From the NCBI RefSeq assembly GCF_900698855.1, contig NZ_LR217698.1:682001-746000 (forward strand): a stretch of DNA of 64,000 bases, in the 5' to 3' direction. How positions within the stretch are numbered: the first letter of the stretch is position 1; each line of letters begins with the position of its first letter. The stretch comes from Erwinia_E haradaeae_F (lineage in GTDB: Bacteria > Pseudomonadota > Gammaproteobacteria > Enterobacterales > Enterobacteriaceae). Both the position numbers and the translations under genes were made by a program. The notes beneath the pieces were generated by a model. The model did no database searches. It was given only the letters and a program-made list of their open reading frames with translations, and had not been told where the DNA came from. Shown piece by piece: positions 52,282 through 63,442 of this stretch.

Positions 52282-53322
52282 AAAGAGTTATACAAACTAT
52301 ATATGAAAAAATTATCTATAAATTAATTATAAATTAAATTTACAATTTTAAAAAAAATATATAATTTCCTCTAAATTATACAACATGACTAAAATTTTAT
52401 AATTTAATTGTTAATCAAACGAAGTGATAATTAAATAAATAGATATTCTATAAATTTCTAATTTATGGAACTATAACAATGCTTAAAATATACATTTTAA
52501 TTTATAATATAAGACAAGTCTATATTTATCTGAATTTAAAATTCATACTTCAATAACCTCTAAATATCATTTTATTCATTATAAAACCAGTTCAATTAAA
52601 TAATTTCTATTATTATATAATAACAGACCTCTTCATTTATCAAAATAAAATATCTAGGAGTTTTTTAGATTTAAAAAACACTGAAATGATAATTCTGTAA
52701 TTATTTTATTGAATAGAATGATTTTCATTAAAATAATGAAAAGGATTTTATCCTCTTACTTTTTAATTTAAATTAGAATTAAAATAATCACTTCTATTAA
52801 TATAACTCTCACTAAGTAATTTATTAAAAATTTATTTACATCTTATATGATATCATATTTTAATATATATTACCACTCTTCAATTCATTCGAATTAATAT
52901 ACATGTACCCTTCCGTAAACATAAATCGATTATATCTTATATAGTAATATATAAACAGTGACGATATTAATATGGACTATCTTTATCCTAAAAATCCATT
53001 AATTCACTATATTTAATTTTAAAATATATACTTTTCTTAATTGAGTTAGTTTTTCTTTCGCAAAAAAATTTAAAAAAATCTTATCTATTATCTCAAAACA
53101 ATATATCAAAATATGATGATTTAAAAAATATATACGATTCTACTGCGATGTGAATACAATGTTCCAATGTGATCTACTGTCAAAATTACTAAATTAATAT
53201 CTTAAAATCAAACAAATTAAACCATATATATAAGAAATTTGTTCATAACTCAGAGATATAAAATGTAAAAACAAAAAAAATCAACATGTAAATAAAATTT
53301 CTTTTCGTAGTAAAGTCTCAAA
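52282..53322. other. 1-kb spacer between tRNA-Phe and tRNA-Leu
   Basis: AT-rich, no protein-like frame, RNA gene or strong hairpin recognised. The part near 53140-53180 is slightly less AT-rich but unmatched. Confidence 0.45.
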
Positions 53323-53408
53323 TGGTACCCGGAGCGGGACTTGAACCCGCATAGCTATAAGCCGAGGGATTTTAAATCCCTTGTGTCTACCAATTTCACC
53401 ACCCGGGC
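53323..53408 (-). tRNA. leuZ: tRNA-Leu (TAA)
   Basis: An 86-base class II tRNA on the minus strand with a long variable arm, acceptor GCCCGGG/TCCGGGT and encoded CCA. The anticodon loop TTTAAAAT gives TAA. E. coli has glyW-cysT-leuZ downstream of pgsA; cysT and leuZ remain in that order. Confidence 0.96.
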
Positions 53409-53422
53409 TTAAAGTTAAATAG

Positions 53423-53496
53423 TGGAGGCGCGTCCCGGAGTTGAACCGGGGTGGGCGGATTTGCAATCCGCAGCATAACCATTCTGCCAACGCGCC
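53423..53496 (-). tRNA. cysT: tRNA-Cys (GCA)
   Basis: A 74-base minus-strand cloverleaf, acceptor GGCGCGT/ACGCGCC, discriminator T and encoded CCA. The anticodon loop TTGCAAAT gives GCA. It lies 14 bases upstream of leuZ. glyW, its usual upstream partner, is missing. Confidence 0.97.
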
Positions 53497-53811
53497 TTAA
53501 ATTTCACCAATAAAATTAACCCATTAAGTTCGAAAATTAATTAAACATCAATTCAATCTTCATAAAATACAACAAAATAAAAAAACTAAAATCCCACAAG
53601 CTAGTATTCACCATTTCATGCTTAATTTAAGCAATAACATACAATTTTATTGTATCATAAAAGCGTAACTCATATTTTTACACTTTCTAAATTTATTCTA
53701 TATAGTTATAATAAACTACATTATTTAATGTTAAATTTTAAACGTAAACAAAAGATAAAGTCAATATAATTTTCTATAAAAACACCTTTTTATACATACT
53801 TATAATATTTA
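53497..53811. other. Spacer where glyW would be expected
   Basis: 315 AT-rich bases between tRNA-Cys and pgsA. No third tRNA can be folded, so glyW (tRNA-Gly GCC) is absent from its usual place. It would have to be encoded elsewhere for GGC/GGU decoding unless glyT suffices. Confidence 0.55.
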
Positions 53812-54360
53812 TTAATGTTCAAATAAATTACTACGTGCAGAATGTAAATATTGAAACATTGACCAAACTGTTAGCATCGTGGAAATATATAATGCTGCTA
53901 TTCCAATTCTTTCAACCATACCATCTGGGCGCCAAAGTAATGCGAATAACGCTAACATTTGTACAGTAGTTTTGACCTTGCCTATCCATAATACTGAAAC
54001 ACTTCTACTTTTTCCTCGTCCCGCCATCCACTCACGTAAAGCAGAAATAATAATTTCCCTCGCAATTATTGATAAAGCTGGTAGCGTAATTAACCAAGAG
54101 TGAAAATATTCAACTACTAATACTAATGCAATTGTTACCATAATTTTATCTGCTACTGGATCAAGAAACTCTCCAAATTGCGTAGTTTGTTTCCAGCGAC
54201 GCGCTAAAAAACCATCGAACCAATCAGTAATAGATGCAAATATAAAAATCAATGCACATACTAATGGAGCCCAGCGACATGGCAAATAAAAAACAAATAC
54301 AAAAAATGGAATAAGCCCTATACGACACAAGGTAAGTAAGATTGGAATATTAAATGACAT
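53812..54360 (-). CDS. pgsA: CDP-diacylglycerol-glycerol-3-phosphate 3-phosphatidyltransferase
   Basis: Inner-membrane enzyme for phosphatidylglycerol phosphate, first step toward phosphatidylglycerol and cardiolipin. 182 residues, same as E. coli. The CDP-alcohol phosphatidyltransferase signature DWFDGFLARRWKQTTQFGEF with LDPVADKI begins near residue 46, and four to five membrane helices surround it. uvrC, the usual upstream neighbour, is only a possible fossil; cysT and leuZ follow downstream as in E. coli. Confidence 0.97.
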   Translation of the reverse strand: MSFNIPILLTLCRIGLIPFFVFVFYLPCRWAPLVCALIFIFASITDWFDGFLARRWKQTTQFGEFLDPVADKIMVTIALVLVVEYFHSWLITLPALSIIAREIIISALREWMAGRGKSRSVSVLWIGKVKTTVQMLALFALLWRPDGMVERIGIAALYISTMLTVWSMFQYLHSARSNLFEH

Positions 54361-54707
54361 AATTATGCTAATGTGCTAACTATTCTTGATAAAACTAATT
54401 ACTATCAGACTGATCTCAAAAATACAGATAATAATCTTACACTATGCAGATGCCCTATCCAACCCTACGTATATATCTTAATATAATGAGAAACTTTAAC
54501 TATAATGAGATCTACCACGACCTCTGATTTATAAAGGATGCATCCTTTGTGTTTTATTAACCGTGGAGAAATAATCTTCATAATATGAGAGAAAAATTAA
54601 ACTTTATGCTCTAATTAGAAAAAATAAATCTCATTCTAGTCATTCTAATCATCAACTATTTCAATCTTTTTCTTGTTCGCAGACTGATAAGTCTAATTTT
54701 TTAAATT

Positions 54708-54866
54708 TCATAACAACACTAATATATAATTTATGATATAGGATATAATATTAATTAATAACCTGAAATAAAAAATATTAAATAATTTTATGTCTAACAT
54801 AGATATAAATAAAGATAGTCTATAGTAAACTCTAGTAGCTCCGCCAGGAGCACCCTCATAAACGAA
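54708..54866 (-). pseudogene. uvrC: Possible uvrC remnant
   Basis: A GC-richer patch in AT-rich spacer. The minus-strand frame gives GAPGGATRVYYRLSLF, which lines up without gaps with GVAKGADRKAGLETLF of UvrC (about residue 500): G, G, A, R, L and F agree. Further on NIISYI parallels HVIQHI. The position, about 350-500 bases upstream of pgsA, fits where that part of uvrC would be. Too short to be certain. Confidence 0.33.
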
Positions 54867-55412
54867 TTATTTTTTCTTTAAAATACTTCTGACTCACACT
54901 TAGTTACGAGTTGATATTATCTAATTTTTTCTTAAAACTCATATAAACATAAGTATTGACTAGAAAAATATGAAATGAATAAGATGTAATTATATTAATT
55001 ACTTTAAAACAATTAACAATTGTAGAAAAATCTAAAAAATATTATTTATATTACTCTTTTTATATAAAGAGTATACACAATATAAATATACAAATAGTTA
55101 TGAACATTAAATAATCTAAATTAAGATAAATACAATCATCTTGTTAAATACACCTAGGTCTAATAAGTAACAGTATATAAATTAATATTATAACTAATAT
55201 ATTCTACTATCTAGTAACCAATTCGGTAATATTATTCTTTAACAATTACATCTATAAGATAGGATCTTTAATTCTTTTATTTCATTAATCAAGAAAGACA
55301 ATAGAAGCTTTTTCACTGACTACTCTCAATTTAATTGATGTAAAGTTTAGTATATGATGAAAATATTAAACATAATAGTAGAAGGATTCACTATAAATTA
55401 CTTACATAACTA

Positions 55413-55445
55413 ACCGTATTCAGCTCTTTAAGAGCTGAATACGGT
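55413..55445. repeat. Orphan 16-bp palindrome (terminator-like)
   Basis: Arms ACCGTATTCAGCTCTT (55413-55428) and AAGAGCTGAATACGGT (55430-55445) around a single base. It is GC-richer than its surroundings and far from any live gene (1050 bases from pgsA, 770 from sdhE). There is no U tract. It resembles the palindromes found at convergent junctions elsewhere in the window and may mark the 3' end of vanished genes. Confidence 0.8.
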
Positions 55446-56213
55446 ATGATAAATATATAATCAAAAATTAATCAATTAAACAATATCCATTCATTATATA
55501 AAAATGATATATATGATAAATATTACAGCTCACTAGAACGATGAATAAAATTAGTCTTATAGAGACCATTCAATCTATTCATTGAGTACTTGTAATCCAG
55601 AAAGTAATAGATAATATTATAATTGAATTAACTTTACTGTGAATCATACTAAAATAATATGTTTTGAGTGCAATCAATAGATTTACCAATGAAATCTTCT
55701 TCTATAATAGATCTATAATCTCTAATACATATATATCATCTTAATCTTATATAATTTCTTATCAAATAAGAACAGAGTTAAATTCTCCAAATGTTCTAAT
55801 CTAATCATATAAGAAATTTATCATTTTTAATTATAAAAATTACTAGATGAGTATAATTACTAAAAAATTTTAGTACTTTACTATATAAAATAATATTAAA
55901 ATATTAAAAAAATAGTTTATACAAAATATTCCATTATAAAAATCAATATCACACACATAACAAAATAAAATTTTAGCACTTAAAAATGCGATGTGATCTA
56001 TAGTGCGTCATTGTCATAAACAATAAACTTATTTTATAAGTTTCTCATAAACACAATCATTAAACTATAACAGACCATTCTTAGTAGATTATCTTCTAAG
56101 ATAGAACACACTAATGCATTTATTCCATACTAATCTTAAAAAATATCTCTAATTAAAAATCAATAAATATATACTTCTGTAAAAACAAAACGATAATATT
56201 ACTCAAATATCAT

Positions 56214-56480
56214 TTACCGTATAACAAACTCACGCATTTGATTTCTCTGTTGAATTATGGATACTATTCTTTGTAGATCAGTATCTTCCGGTACTTCATA
56301 ACGCATTAACCAATTTAATAAATCTGGATCATTACTCTGCAATAAACGAAAAAATATCTTCTGATCATTTTTACTCAAAGAATCAAAATCATACTGAAAA
56401 AAAGGAATAATCAATAAATCAAGTTCTCTCATACCACGATGGCATGCCCAATAAATTCGCGATTTATTTTTGATATCCAT
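56214..56480 (-). CDS. sdhE: FAD assembly factor SdhE (CptB/YgfY)
   Basis: Small cytoplasmic protein that helps insert FAD covalently into succinate dehydrogenase (and fumarate reductase). 88 residues, as in E. coli. The active motif RGMREL is at residues 15-20 (E. coli RRGMREL), with IPFFQYDFDSLS and DPDLLNWLMRYEVPED. Its presence suggests an sdh operon is kept elsewhere. It stands alone; the yqfA/ygfX neighbours of E. coli are not seen. Confidence 0.96.
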   Translation of the reverse strand: MDIKNKSRIYWACHRGMRELDLLIIPFFQYDFDSLSKNDQKIFFRLLQSNDPDLLNWLMRYEVPEDTDLQRIVSIIQQRNQMREFVIR

Positions 56481-56938
56481 ATAATATACTCTCGATTAAA
56501 TAACAATCATGCTATTCTATCAATATGGGAAAATTCTTTATAAGAATTATTAAACACTTCATAAAATAATTGAATATCCTCAATTCATGCTATAATAATC
56601 TCATTTTTATAGAAAAATTAAATATCTACATCTCCTAATGCTTAATCTATATCTCCTAATGCTTATAAGTGTAAAAACCTAATCAGATATAATAATTTTA
56701 TACAATAAAACTAGCTTTAGCCAAAATTCTTATTTACATAGATTTTATGATATAAATAAATAAAAACAATACCGATACACGCATGGATTATATAATATTA
56801 ATTATTTTTTTAAATTCACATATGAAACTTTAACTTCTCTAAGTTAAATAACTAACACACATCTATTTCCTATTAGAGAAAATCTGATTAGCATGCTTTA
56901 TTAACAAGAAACTAAATCACTTCCGGAGAAAATAATAG
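56481..56938. other. Spacer between sdhE and folE
   Basis: AT-rich region between divergent genes, with a 21-bp tandem duplication at 56624-56665. It should contain both promoters; none is distinguishable. Confidence 0.5.
56624..56665. repeat. 21-bp tandem duplication, one mismatch
   Basis: Copies 56624-56644 and 56645-56665 of a unit beginning ATCTACATCTCCTAATG differ at one base (C to T). Same unit length as the tandem pair at 45117-45158 but unrelated sequence. Confidence 0.88.
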
Positions 56939-57604
56939 ATGTCGATAATAAGCTCAGAAGCCAAGCTCGTGCATGACGCCTTAGTAGAACTCAATTTGGA
57001 AGCCCCATTAAAAGAATCACATTCTAACATAGATAAACATGCTTGTAAGACATTAATTTCTAATTATATAACGAAAATTCTAGAAGTTATGAGACTTGAT
57101 ATACAAGACCATAGTTTAATGGAAACACCACAGCGCATAGCTAACATGTATGTAGATGAAATCTTTTTCGGCCTAGACTACGCCAATTTTCCTAAAATTA
57201 CATTATTTAACAGTAACATGAAAATTGATGAAATAGTTATTATACGTAATATTTCCTTAACTAGCACATGCGAGCATCATTTCATGATGATTGATGGTCA
57301 AGCTACTATAGCTTATATCCCAAAAAATACAGTTATTGGATTATCTAAAATTAATCGTATTGTACATTTTTTTTCCTCTCGACCTCAGCTACAAGAGAGA
57401 TTAATTCAGCAAATCCTGGTTGCATTACAAATACTTCTAAATACCTGTAATGTAGCAGTATCAATTCAAGCAAGACATTATTGTGTTAAAGCACGCGGCG
57501 TTCGTGATAACACAACCACAACTACAACAACCTCTTTAGGAGGACTATTCAAATCTAATCAACAAACCCGACAAGAATTCCTACAATTATTAAGTAATAA
57601 TTAA
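56939..57604 (+). CDS. folE: GTP cyclohydrolase I
   Basis: First step from GTP toward tetrahydrofolate. 221 residues (E. coli 222). Conserved MYVDEIFFGLDYANFPKI near residue 70; zinc ligands in TSTCEHHFMMIDG and in HYCVKARGVRD; FLAKINRI-equivalent IGLSKINRIV; and the Thr-rich DNTTTTTTTSLGGLFKSNQ loop near the end. GGAG lies about 10 bases before the ATG. It stands alone and is convergent with dolP. Folate or a pterin could be one contribution to a host, which is inference. Confidence 0.97.
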   Translation: MSIISSEAKLVHDALVELNLEAPLKESHSNIDKHACKTLISNYITKILEVMRLDIQDHSLMETPQRIANMYVDEIFFGLDYANFPKITLFNSNMKIDEIVIIRNISLTSTCEHHFMMIDGQATIAYIPKNTVIGLSKINRIVHFFSSRPQLQERLIQQILVALQILLNTCNVAVSIQARHYCVKARGVRDNTTTTTTTSLGGLFKSNQQTRQEFLQLLSNN

Positions 57605-58242
57605 TGAAAACGTAATAACCAATCACATTTATTTATAATTAAAAAAACAAAATAATCAAAAAACTTAAAAAAATAAAATATTAATAAAATAGCTATAATA
57701 GAATCCTGACAATAATCCAAAGTTAAACGTAATATTAGATATTTATATCATAACATCAAAATTATAACCTTTAAAATACATAACAATCACTATTAATAAC
57801 ACTTATGTTATTTCACTAAGATAAAACTCATGGAAAAATATACGCTCATCTATATTTCTATATTTACATAATCAATTAATTCTGACATACTTCATAATCT
57901 TAAAAAGTTTACATATCTCTCTTAAAAAGATAATTAATAATTTGATTTACCCCATTAAATAGAATCAACTATCTATCTTATTAAGATATATCGACCTTAT
58001 AAATATAATTATAACTTCTTAAATAAAAGCTATTTCTTTCTTAAAGACAGTGCGTTCTGTTAAAAATAGTGAGATTAATTAAAATAATCTATTAATAAAT
58101 TTATATAAAAAAATATTAGAAGATATTAATAATGTTATTAAATATTCAATATCATGCAATATAAATAACATAGCGATATCTCCTAACTTTTAGAATAATC
58201 TAATTAATATAGATAAGAACCAAAATACCATAACATCGTGAA
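57605..58242. other. Convergent spacer between folE and dolP
   Basis: 638 AT-rich bases. Unlike the other convergent junctions in this window I found no long perfect palindrome here, and no gene. Confidence 0.5.
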
Positions 58243-58821
58243 TTAATGTACAATAGTAAATATTGTAGCAACATGCTGCACACCGTGTACATGCTCAGCA
58301 ATATCTACTAATATTTTTGCCTCCTCTTTGGTGACCAAGCCTAACAAAAATACTTCACTAGATTCAGTATGAACTTTAACGTGTGAAAACTTCACCTTTT
58401 TATTACTCAAAAATTGTGAACGCACTTTAGTACTAATCCAAGCATCAAACGAAGCTGTGCCCAAGCTTACATTTTTTTTTATACGAATTGCGTTGTACAC
58501 TGAAGTAGTACCTTTAATACTCATAGCAATCTCTTGGGCATGCTGAACCAACTGATTATCAAGAGCTTGACCAGTTAGTAGCACCATCCCCTTATAAGAA
58601 GTAGCTGAAATATGTGTCATTTTGTGTATCTTTTGGTCTTTACGCAACGCCTTAGTCACTCGATATTCTAAAATTTGATCATCTACTTGAGTACCTACAG
58701 TTCGTGGATCAGTAACAACCTGAGCTGCTATTGCAGTGCTTGTAACTAATGCAGCTGAACACCCTTGTAACATACACATATTACACATTAATATCAAAAA
58801 AGATACTACCTTCATATTCAC
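58243..58821 (-). CDS. dolP: Outer-membrane lipoprotein DolP (YraP)
   Basis: Dual-BON-domain lipoprotein anchored in the outer membrane, important for membrane integrity and found at division sites. 192 residues (E. coli 191). A lipoprotein signal with lipobox LQGC (Cys near residue 21), then DPRTVGTQVDDQILEYRV opening BON1 and FDAWISTKVRSQFL opening BON2, ending VHGVQHVATIFTIVH. Upstream diaA/yraN are not recognisable. Its retention, with amiB, points to a maintained outer membrane and septum splitting. Confidence 0.95.
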   Translation of the reverse strand: MNMKVVSFLILMCNMCMLQGCSAALVTSTAIAAQVVTDPRTVGTQVDDQILEYRVTKALRKDQKIHKMTHISATSYKGMVLLTGQALDNQLVQHAQEIAMSIKGTTSVYNAIRIKKNVSLGTASFDAWISTKVRSQFLSNKKVKFSHVKVHTESSEVFLLGLVTKEEAKILVDIAEHVHGVQHVATIFTIVH

Positions 58822-60884
58822 ACTCCTTTGAAATAAATCCTAGAAAACAAGTTTTTTATTTATTCAATCAAAATAATTAACAATACATATATGACTATAT
58901 TAACTTTAAGTTAATACTTTAAAAAAATAATTTTATCTTTTTCTAAAACAGAACCATAATCTACAAATACTTGTAATTAATTAGAAAACACCAAACTTCA
59001 CTTAATTAATCTGTTTAGAAAATTATAGAATATAATGACAATGAACTGATATTTTAAAATCAATAGTAGAATATCATTTTTTATAAAAACACCTAACATC
59101 TACTAAATAGATCCAAATTTTAGTAATATAAAATGCTCGATTCTTAAAATAAGTATTGTATTGATAAACACATCTCAAATAACGTAATGATAGAAACAAT
59201 GGCATTATCCTTATTAGGATATAATATGACACCACATTAAGTTACTATATTATATAAATGAAGGACAAGCTTAAATTTTATTAAAACTAACATAACTTAA
59301 CGGATAATAAGATACTTACTGATTCTCTTTACATCTTAATATCTACTATCAAACATACTTTATTTTACAATACGTGATCCGTATCGAATTACATCGAATA
59401 ATTTTATTATTGACACACATAAAAGATACTGATTCTACTTATATTCATTAATGCTTATGATTTTAAAATCATAATAATATTCCATGAATACCCTATGATT
59501 AGAAGATATAAAACCCTGATCTTATAATCAGAAACAAATTTATTTAACAAAACATCAATCTATACAAGATCTTACTAAATAAAAAAATGAAAAATAAAAT
59601 ATAAATATTATACAATATGAAATAACACAATAAATTGTTCCTCTTACTGCTTATCTCTTTCTTGACCCACCCTAATAACTAAAAAATATTATTTTAATAT
59701 TATGTAATTAAAATATTAATGATATATAACTTATCTGTAATCATATAATTAAATAGATATTTAAATTCTCTCCAACTTTTAATGTGATTAGAATCTACAC
59801 AATAATCATAAGTGTATACCATCATTAAACAGCCTAATATAATGTATATATTCATATTAAATATATTAGGACAATGATATTGTAAAGCGATGTGTAATTA
59901 ATTATTAGACCTATCTCAGTAATTCAGTAGAATTATTAAGAAGAAGTCGTTCCCCAATATATAATCAAATTAATCGTATATTGATATTAACCTTATATTA
60001 AAATCTAATTACTAATTTTGATTTATATAGATATAGTAAGCATTATTCATAAGTTAAGGATTACCAATTATGTAAATAACCGCACAGTACGAGCATGCTT
60101 GCTCTTTTGCATATCACTATATAATGGAAAATATTTATTTTCTTTGATTACCTAGTTAGAATATTACTATATATTTATCATTCTCTAGTTCAGAGTAAAA
60201 TATATCTTATAAAGATTCTTATATAAATTAGTTACTATACAACTGATAAAATTATTGAGAATTTTCTATAAAATATCATCTCTTTGTAGACTTCTTCTTT
60301 AAAATTACATCAAATACACAAGACTTTTTACTCACTATTTGTCAATACTCGAGTATCAAACTATCTATTATTTTTTCATCTAAAATCAATCTAATTCTAA
60401 AACCATAGAAATCTAAAAATTAAACATCTCACTATTAGTAAATAGTTATAATATAACCATACTATAATTTTGTAATACCACTCATTTCATCTTAACCCTA
60501 AATTCTATAACTGAACATCATATTTTTATTCGAAGTACGTTTCATAATCAATAAAAGAAACTATATTGATTAACTATCTCAAGAAATATGATATACATAT
60601 TAAATTATTCTCAATATAACATAACAATATCTATGTAATACTTATTTCAAAAAAAAATAAAAAAACAATATTAGATCTATTTTTTAAAAAACCTAAGTTT
60701 ATCTATAATTTTAATATCATATAAACTCATATTCTTTTTTTACAAAAAAAATAAAAATAAAAAAACTAATTATAATTATTTACTATTTAATTTAAATGTA
60801 CATTACAGAGATAATTTCTCCTCAATCAAAGAATCCTCTATTAATTAATATTATTAAAGCACTACCCCCAACAACTATCAATGC
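58822..60884. other. 2-kb spacer between dolP and pssA
   Basis: AT-rich same-strand interval. A hairpin with 9-bp arms CCTAATATA/TATATTAGG spans 59833-59870. A GC-richer, protein-like fragment at 60068-60151 is listed separately. Otherwise nothing seen. Confidence 0.5.
60068..60151 (-). pseudogene. Unidentified protein-like fragment
   Basis: A 27-codon open frame between a TAG and a TAA on the minus strand, with unusual composition for this spacer: YFPLYSDMQKSKHARTV near its end and LFT last. It has Pro, Met, Gln, Ala, Arg, Val and basic residues rather than the Ile/Lys/Asn/Tyr of random AT-rich DNA, so it looks like the C-terminal tail of a lost protein. I do not recognise the family. Too short to be a gene without an upstream part, of which nothing remains. 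Confidence 0.3.
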
Positions 60885-62243
60885 CTATAAAATACGTCGA
60901 AGCAGTCGATCTATCTGCATACGGTGAACCCCAAGAATTAATCTTCGTGCTTTATCTGGATAATCAACAATATTCTCTAAATCATTAGCATGATATATAA
61001 ATTTAGTATTTTGACGAATTATATTTAATTCACGGAAACGTTGATCTGCAAGTTGCTGTAGCGGGTCGTGAATTAATATTGCATTTTCTAAATCTAGAGA
61101 CCACGCACGCGGATTAAAGTTATTTCCAGTAATCATCATCCATGTATCATCTACCCATAATCCTTTAAGGTGATAACTATTATTACCATCTTTCCAAATA
61201 CGTATTGTTAGTTGTCCTCTATAAATATAATTTTGTAAACGACTTAAAAATCGGCGTAAATTAATCTCATATAAATAAGGTAGGATCCCAATAATCTGAA
61301 ATGGTTGACTTTCAGGAATATAAAAATCATTCGCAGTTTTATCTCCAACAATAATCTCAACTTTTCTGCCATGACGTAAAATATAGATGATATTTCGTAC
61401 TAAAATAGACGGAAGATTAAAATAAGGAGTGCAAATAATAAGATGACTTTTAACAGAAACAATAAGATAATAAATAGTTTTATTTAATAAACTACGCCTA
61501 CCCAACCCAAGAAGTGGAGTAACCGATAGCTTATTACTCATGATATTTCCCAAATATTGATAATGACATCTTCTTAAATCATGACGTAATTTTCTTGTTG
61601 CATTTTTAATCTGTGAGCTACGAGGACGATAACATTGATCTAATCTCTGCGTAGCTTTAGATTTTAATAAATTAACACTGATCCAATTAAACATTGTATC
61701 AGCTAGCAATCGATTTCCAATAATATGATAACGATCATATCTATATTGATTATTCTGATGTAAATAAATGTTATTAAAGTTCGCACCTGTATATAAAACA
61801 GTATCGTCGATAACTAACCCTTTTAAATGCAAAATACCCAGAGCTTCTCGGGTGTTAACAGGAATTCCATAAATAGGAATAGAGATATTAGGATTTTGAC
61901 TGGCTATCTCATAATACCAATCAGCATTAGTAAAACTACAAGTACTACCGATACGACAACGCTGAGCACGATGCCAATCAACTACTACGCTAACATCTAA
62001 ATTAGGTTTCTGTTTTTTAACTTTATAAAGTGCAGAAAAAATCGATTGACCACCCTCATCATTCTCTAAATATAAAGCCACGATACAAACTCGTCTTGTA
62101 GCCTGAAAAATCCGTTCCAATAAAGTTTTACGAAAGTCAACCGGAGAAAATAATGTAATAAAATCCATCACAGACTGCGAAATTTTTGGTAGCATTGCAA
62201 AATGCTCTTGATGCTTATTTCGTTTTAATTTAAACACAATCAC
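60885..62243 (-). CDS. pssA: CDP-diacylglycerol-serine O-phosphatidyltransferase
   Basis: Makes phosphatidylserine, the precursor of phosphatidylethanolamine. 452 residues (E. coli 451), the phospholipase-D-like type, peripheral at the membrane. The two HKD-type motifs are intact: HLKGLVIDDTVLYTGANFNN (about residue 138) and HLKGLWVDDTWMMITGNNFN (about 357). Works upstream of psd, also in this window. The last arginine-rich residues match the family tail. No operon partner nearby. Confidence 0.96.
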   Translation of the reverse strand: MIVFKLKRNKHQEHFAMLPKISQSVMDFITLFSPVDFRKTLLERIFQATRRVCIVALYLENDEGGQSIFSALYKVKKQKPNLDVSVVVDWHRAQRCRIGSTCSFTNADWYYEIASQNPNISIPIYGIPVNTREALGILHLKGLVIDDTVLYTGANFNNIYLHQNNQYRYDRYHIIGNRLLADTMFNWISVNLLKSKATQRLDQCYRPRSSQIKNATRKLRHDLRRCHYQYLGNIMSNKLSVTPLLGLGRRSLLNKTIYYLIVSVKSHLIICTPYFNLPSILVRNIIYILRHGRKVEIIVGDKTANDFYIPESQPFQIIGILPYLYEINLRRFLSRLQNYIYRGQLTIRIWKDGNNSYHLKGLWVDDTWMMITGNNFNPRAWSLDLENAILIHDPLQQLADQRFRELNIIRQNTKFIYHANDLENIVDYPDKARRLILGVHRMQIDRLLRRIL

Positions 62244-63442
62244 AAAAATTTCTTTCCTAGTTAAATAATAATCTTAATGCAATAACCCATAAATCTAAAT
62301 ACAAATACTAAAGTTAGTCCTTCTCCTTATACATAAATATTTATTATCCTGCTTATACAAAATTTTATGATATATCATTGTTAGAAACAATGGATGTATC
62401 CTGACTTATAATAATATAACAGTAAAAATATAATGACATGACACTCTCTGTACTAATAAAATAATACATATGGTTTATTAAGTATTTTACTTTTCTATTT
62501 TACAATAATATCTCAATATTTCAATGTTCGAATTCTATCAAAATGACCATATAATAATAACTAATTTTTCTAAACAATGCACTCTTACGTAAAATAATAA
62601 TTTTTATCAAAATTTAGTAAATATAATTATATTATACTAACTAATTTCTGTTAATACAAGAAACTAAATCCTCAAGTAATATCGATTATAAAGAACTCGA
62701 TGATTTATTATTTTTGAAGATTCTATTAACTTCTGAAAATAAAACAATTCATGCAAGAAATAAATTCATTAAAATGTCTATAACATAATATTAAAATACT
62801 TCTTATCCTCAAACTTCAATCTCTCTTAGACATTGATTCTGTTAACCATAATAAAGGATCTTAATTAAGTTGATTATCTAGATCAGTAAGACCAAAAAAT
62901 TCCAGAAATAGAGGTATAATTACCTTTAATTATAGAGATGATTATAAGTCCTCAGCTGTTTTTAATATTTTTAAAATCTAAATCACACATTAATATACAA
63001 TTAATCTAATTATCAAAATAAAATAACCAATTGACTTTCCTAATAGATTATTTTTTTAAAGTAATAAAATGGAGTCAAAAAAATATAGATCATGTAGAAA
63101 TATCATTAGATCACAACAAAAACATATTCTCATAGATTTAATAATCTAATCTTGCAATACTCTTAAATTACTTAACTCAAAGAAACCAATAAAAGATCAG
63201 CCCCAATCCTTGTATCTGATTTAAGGAGAATTCTAAACATTGTCAACTTTATAATATATTTTCATAACGCACACACTAAGACTAATAATGATTGCACTCT
63301 AATATCAATATAAATATTTAGATACATCCATACCATGGATCTACGAAATATAGAATACTATCATGGATTCATTCACCTTCAATAGGTACAATGATCTATA
63401 TAATTCTTTAATGCACATATTATCTTTAAGTTGGAGGCACAT
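62244..63442. other. 1.2-kb spacer between pssA and gshA
   Basis: AT-rich interval between divergent genes. No gene, RNA or strong hairpin recognised. It should contain the gshA and pssA promoters. Confidence 0.5.

Larger units (their letters stand above)
54361..56213. other. 1.85-kb decayed region upstream of pgsA
   Basis: In E. coli uvrC (610 residues, 1.83 kb) lies directly upstream of pgsA; this gap is almost the same size. One patch resembles UvrC (54708-54866). Other features are a 16-base perfect palindrome AAAGGATGCATCCTTT at 54533-54548 and a strong orphan hairpin at 55413-55445. No intact gene. Confidence 0.5.

Noticed and set aside
60091..60108. GAGCA/TGCTC stem with TTTT as a terminator
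   Set aside because: Only five pairs, and it falls inside the protein-like fragment, so it is probably a by-product of that sequence.
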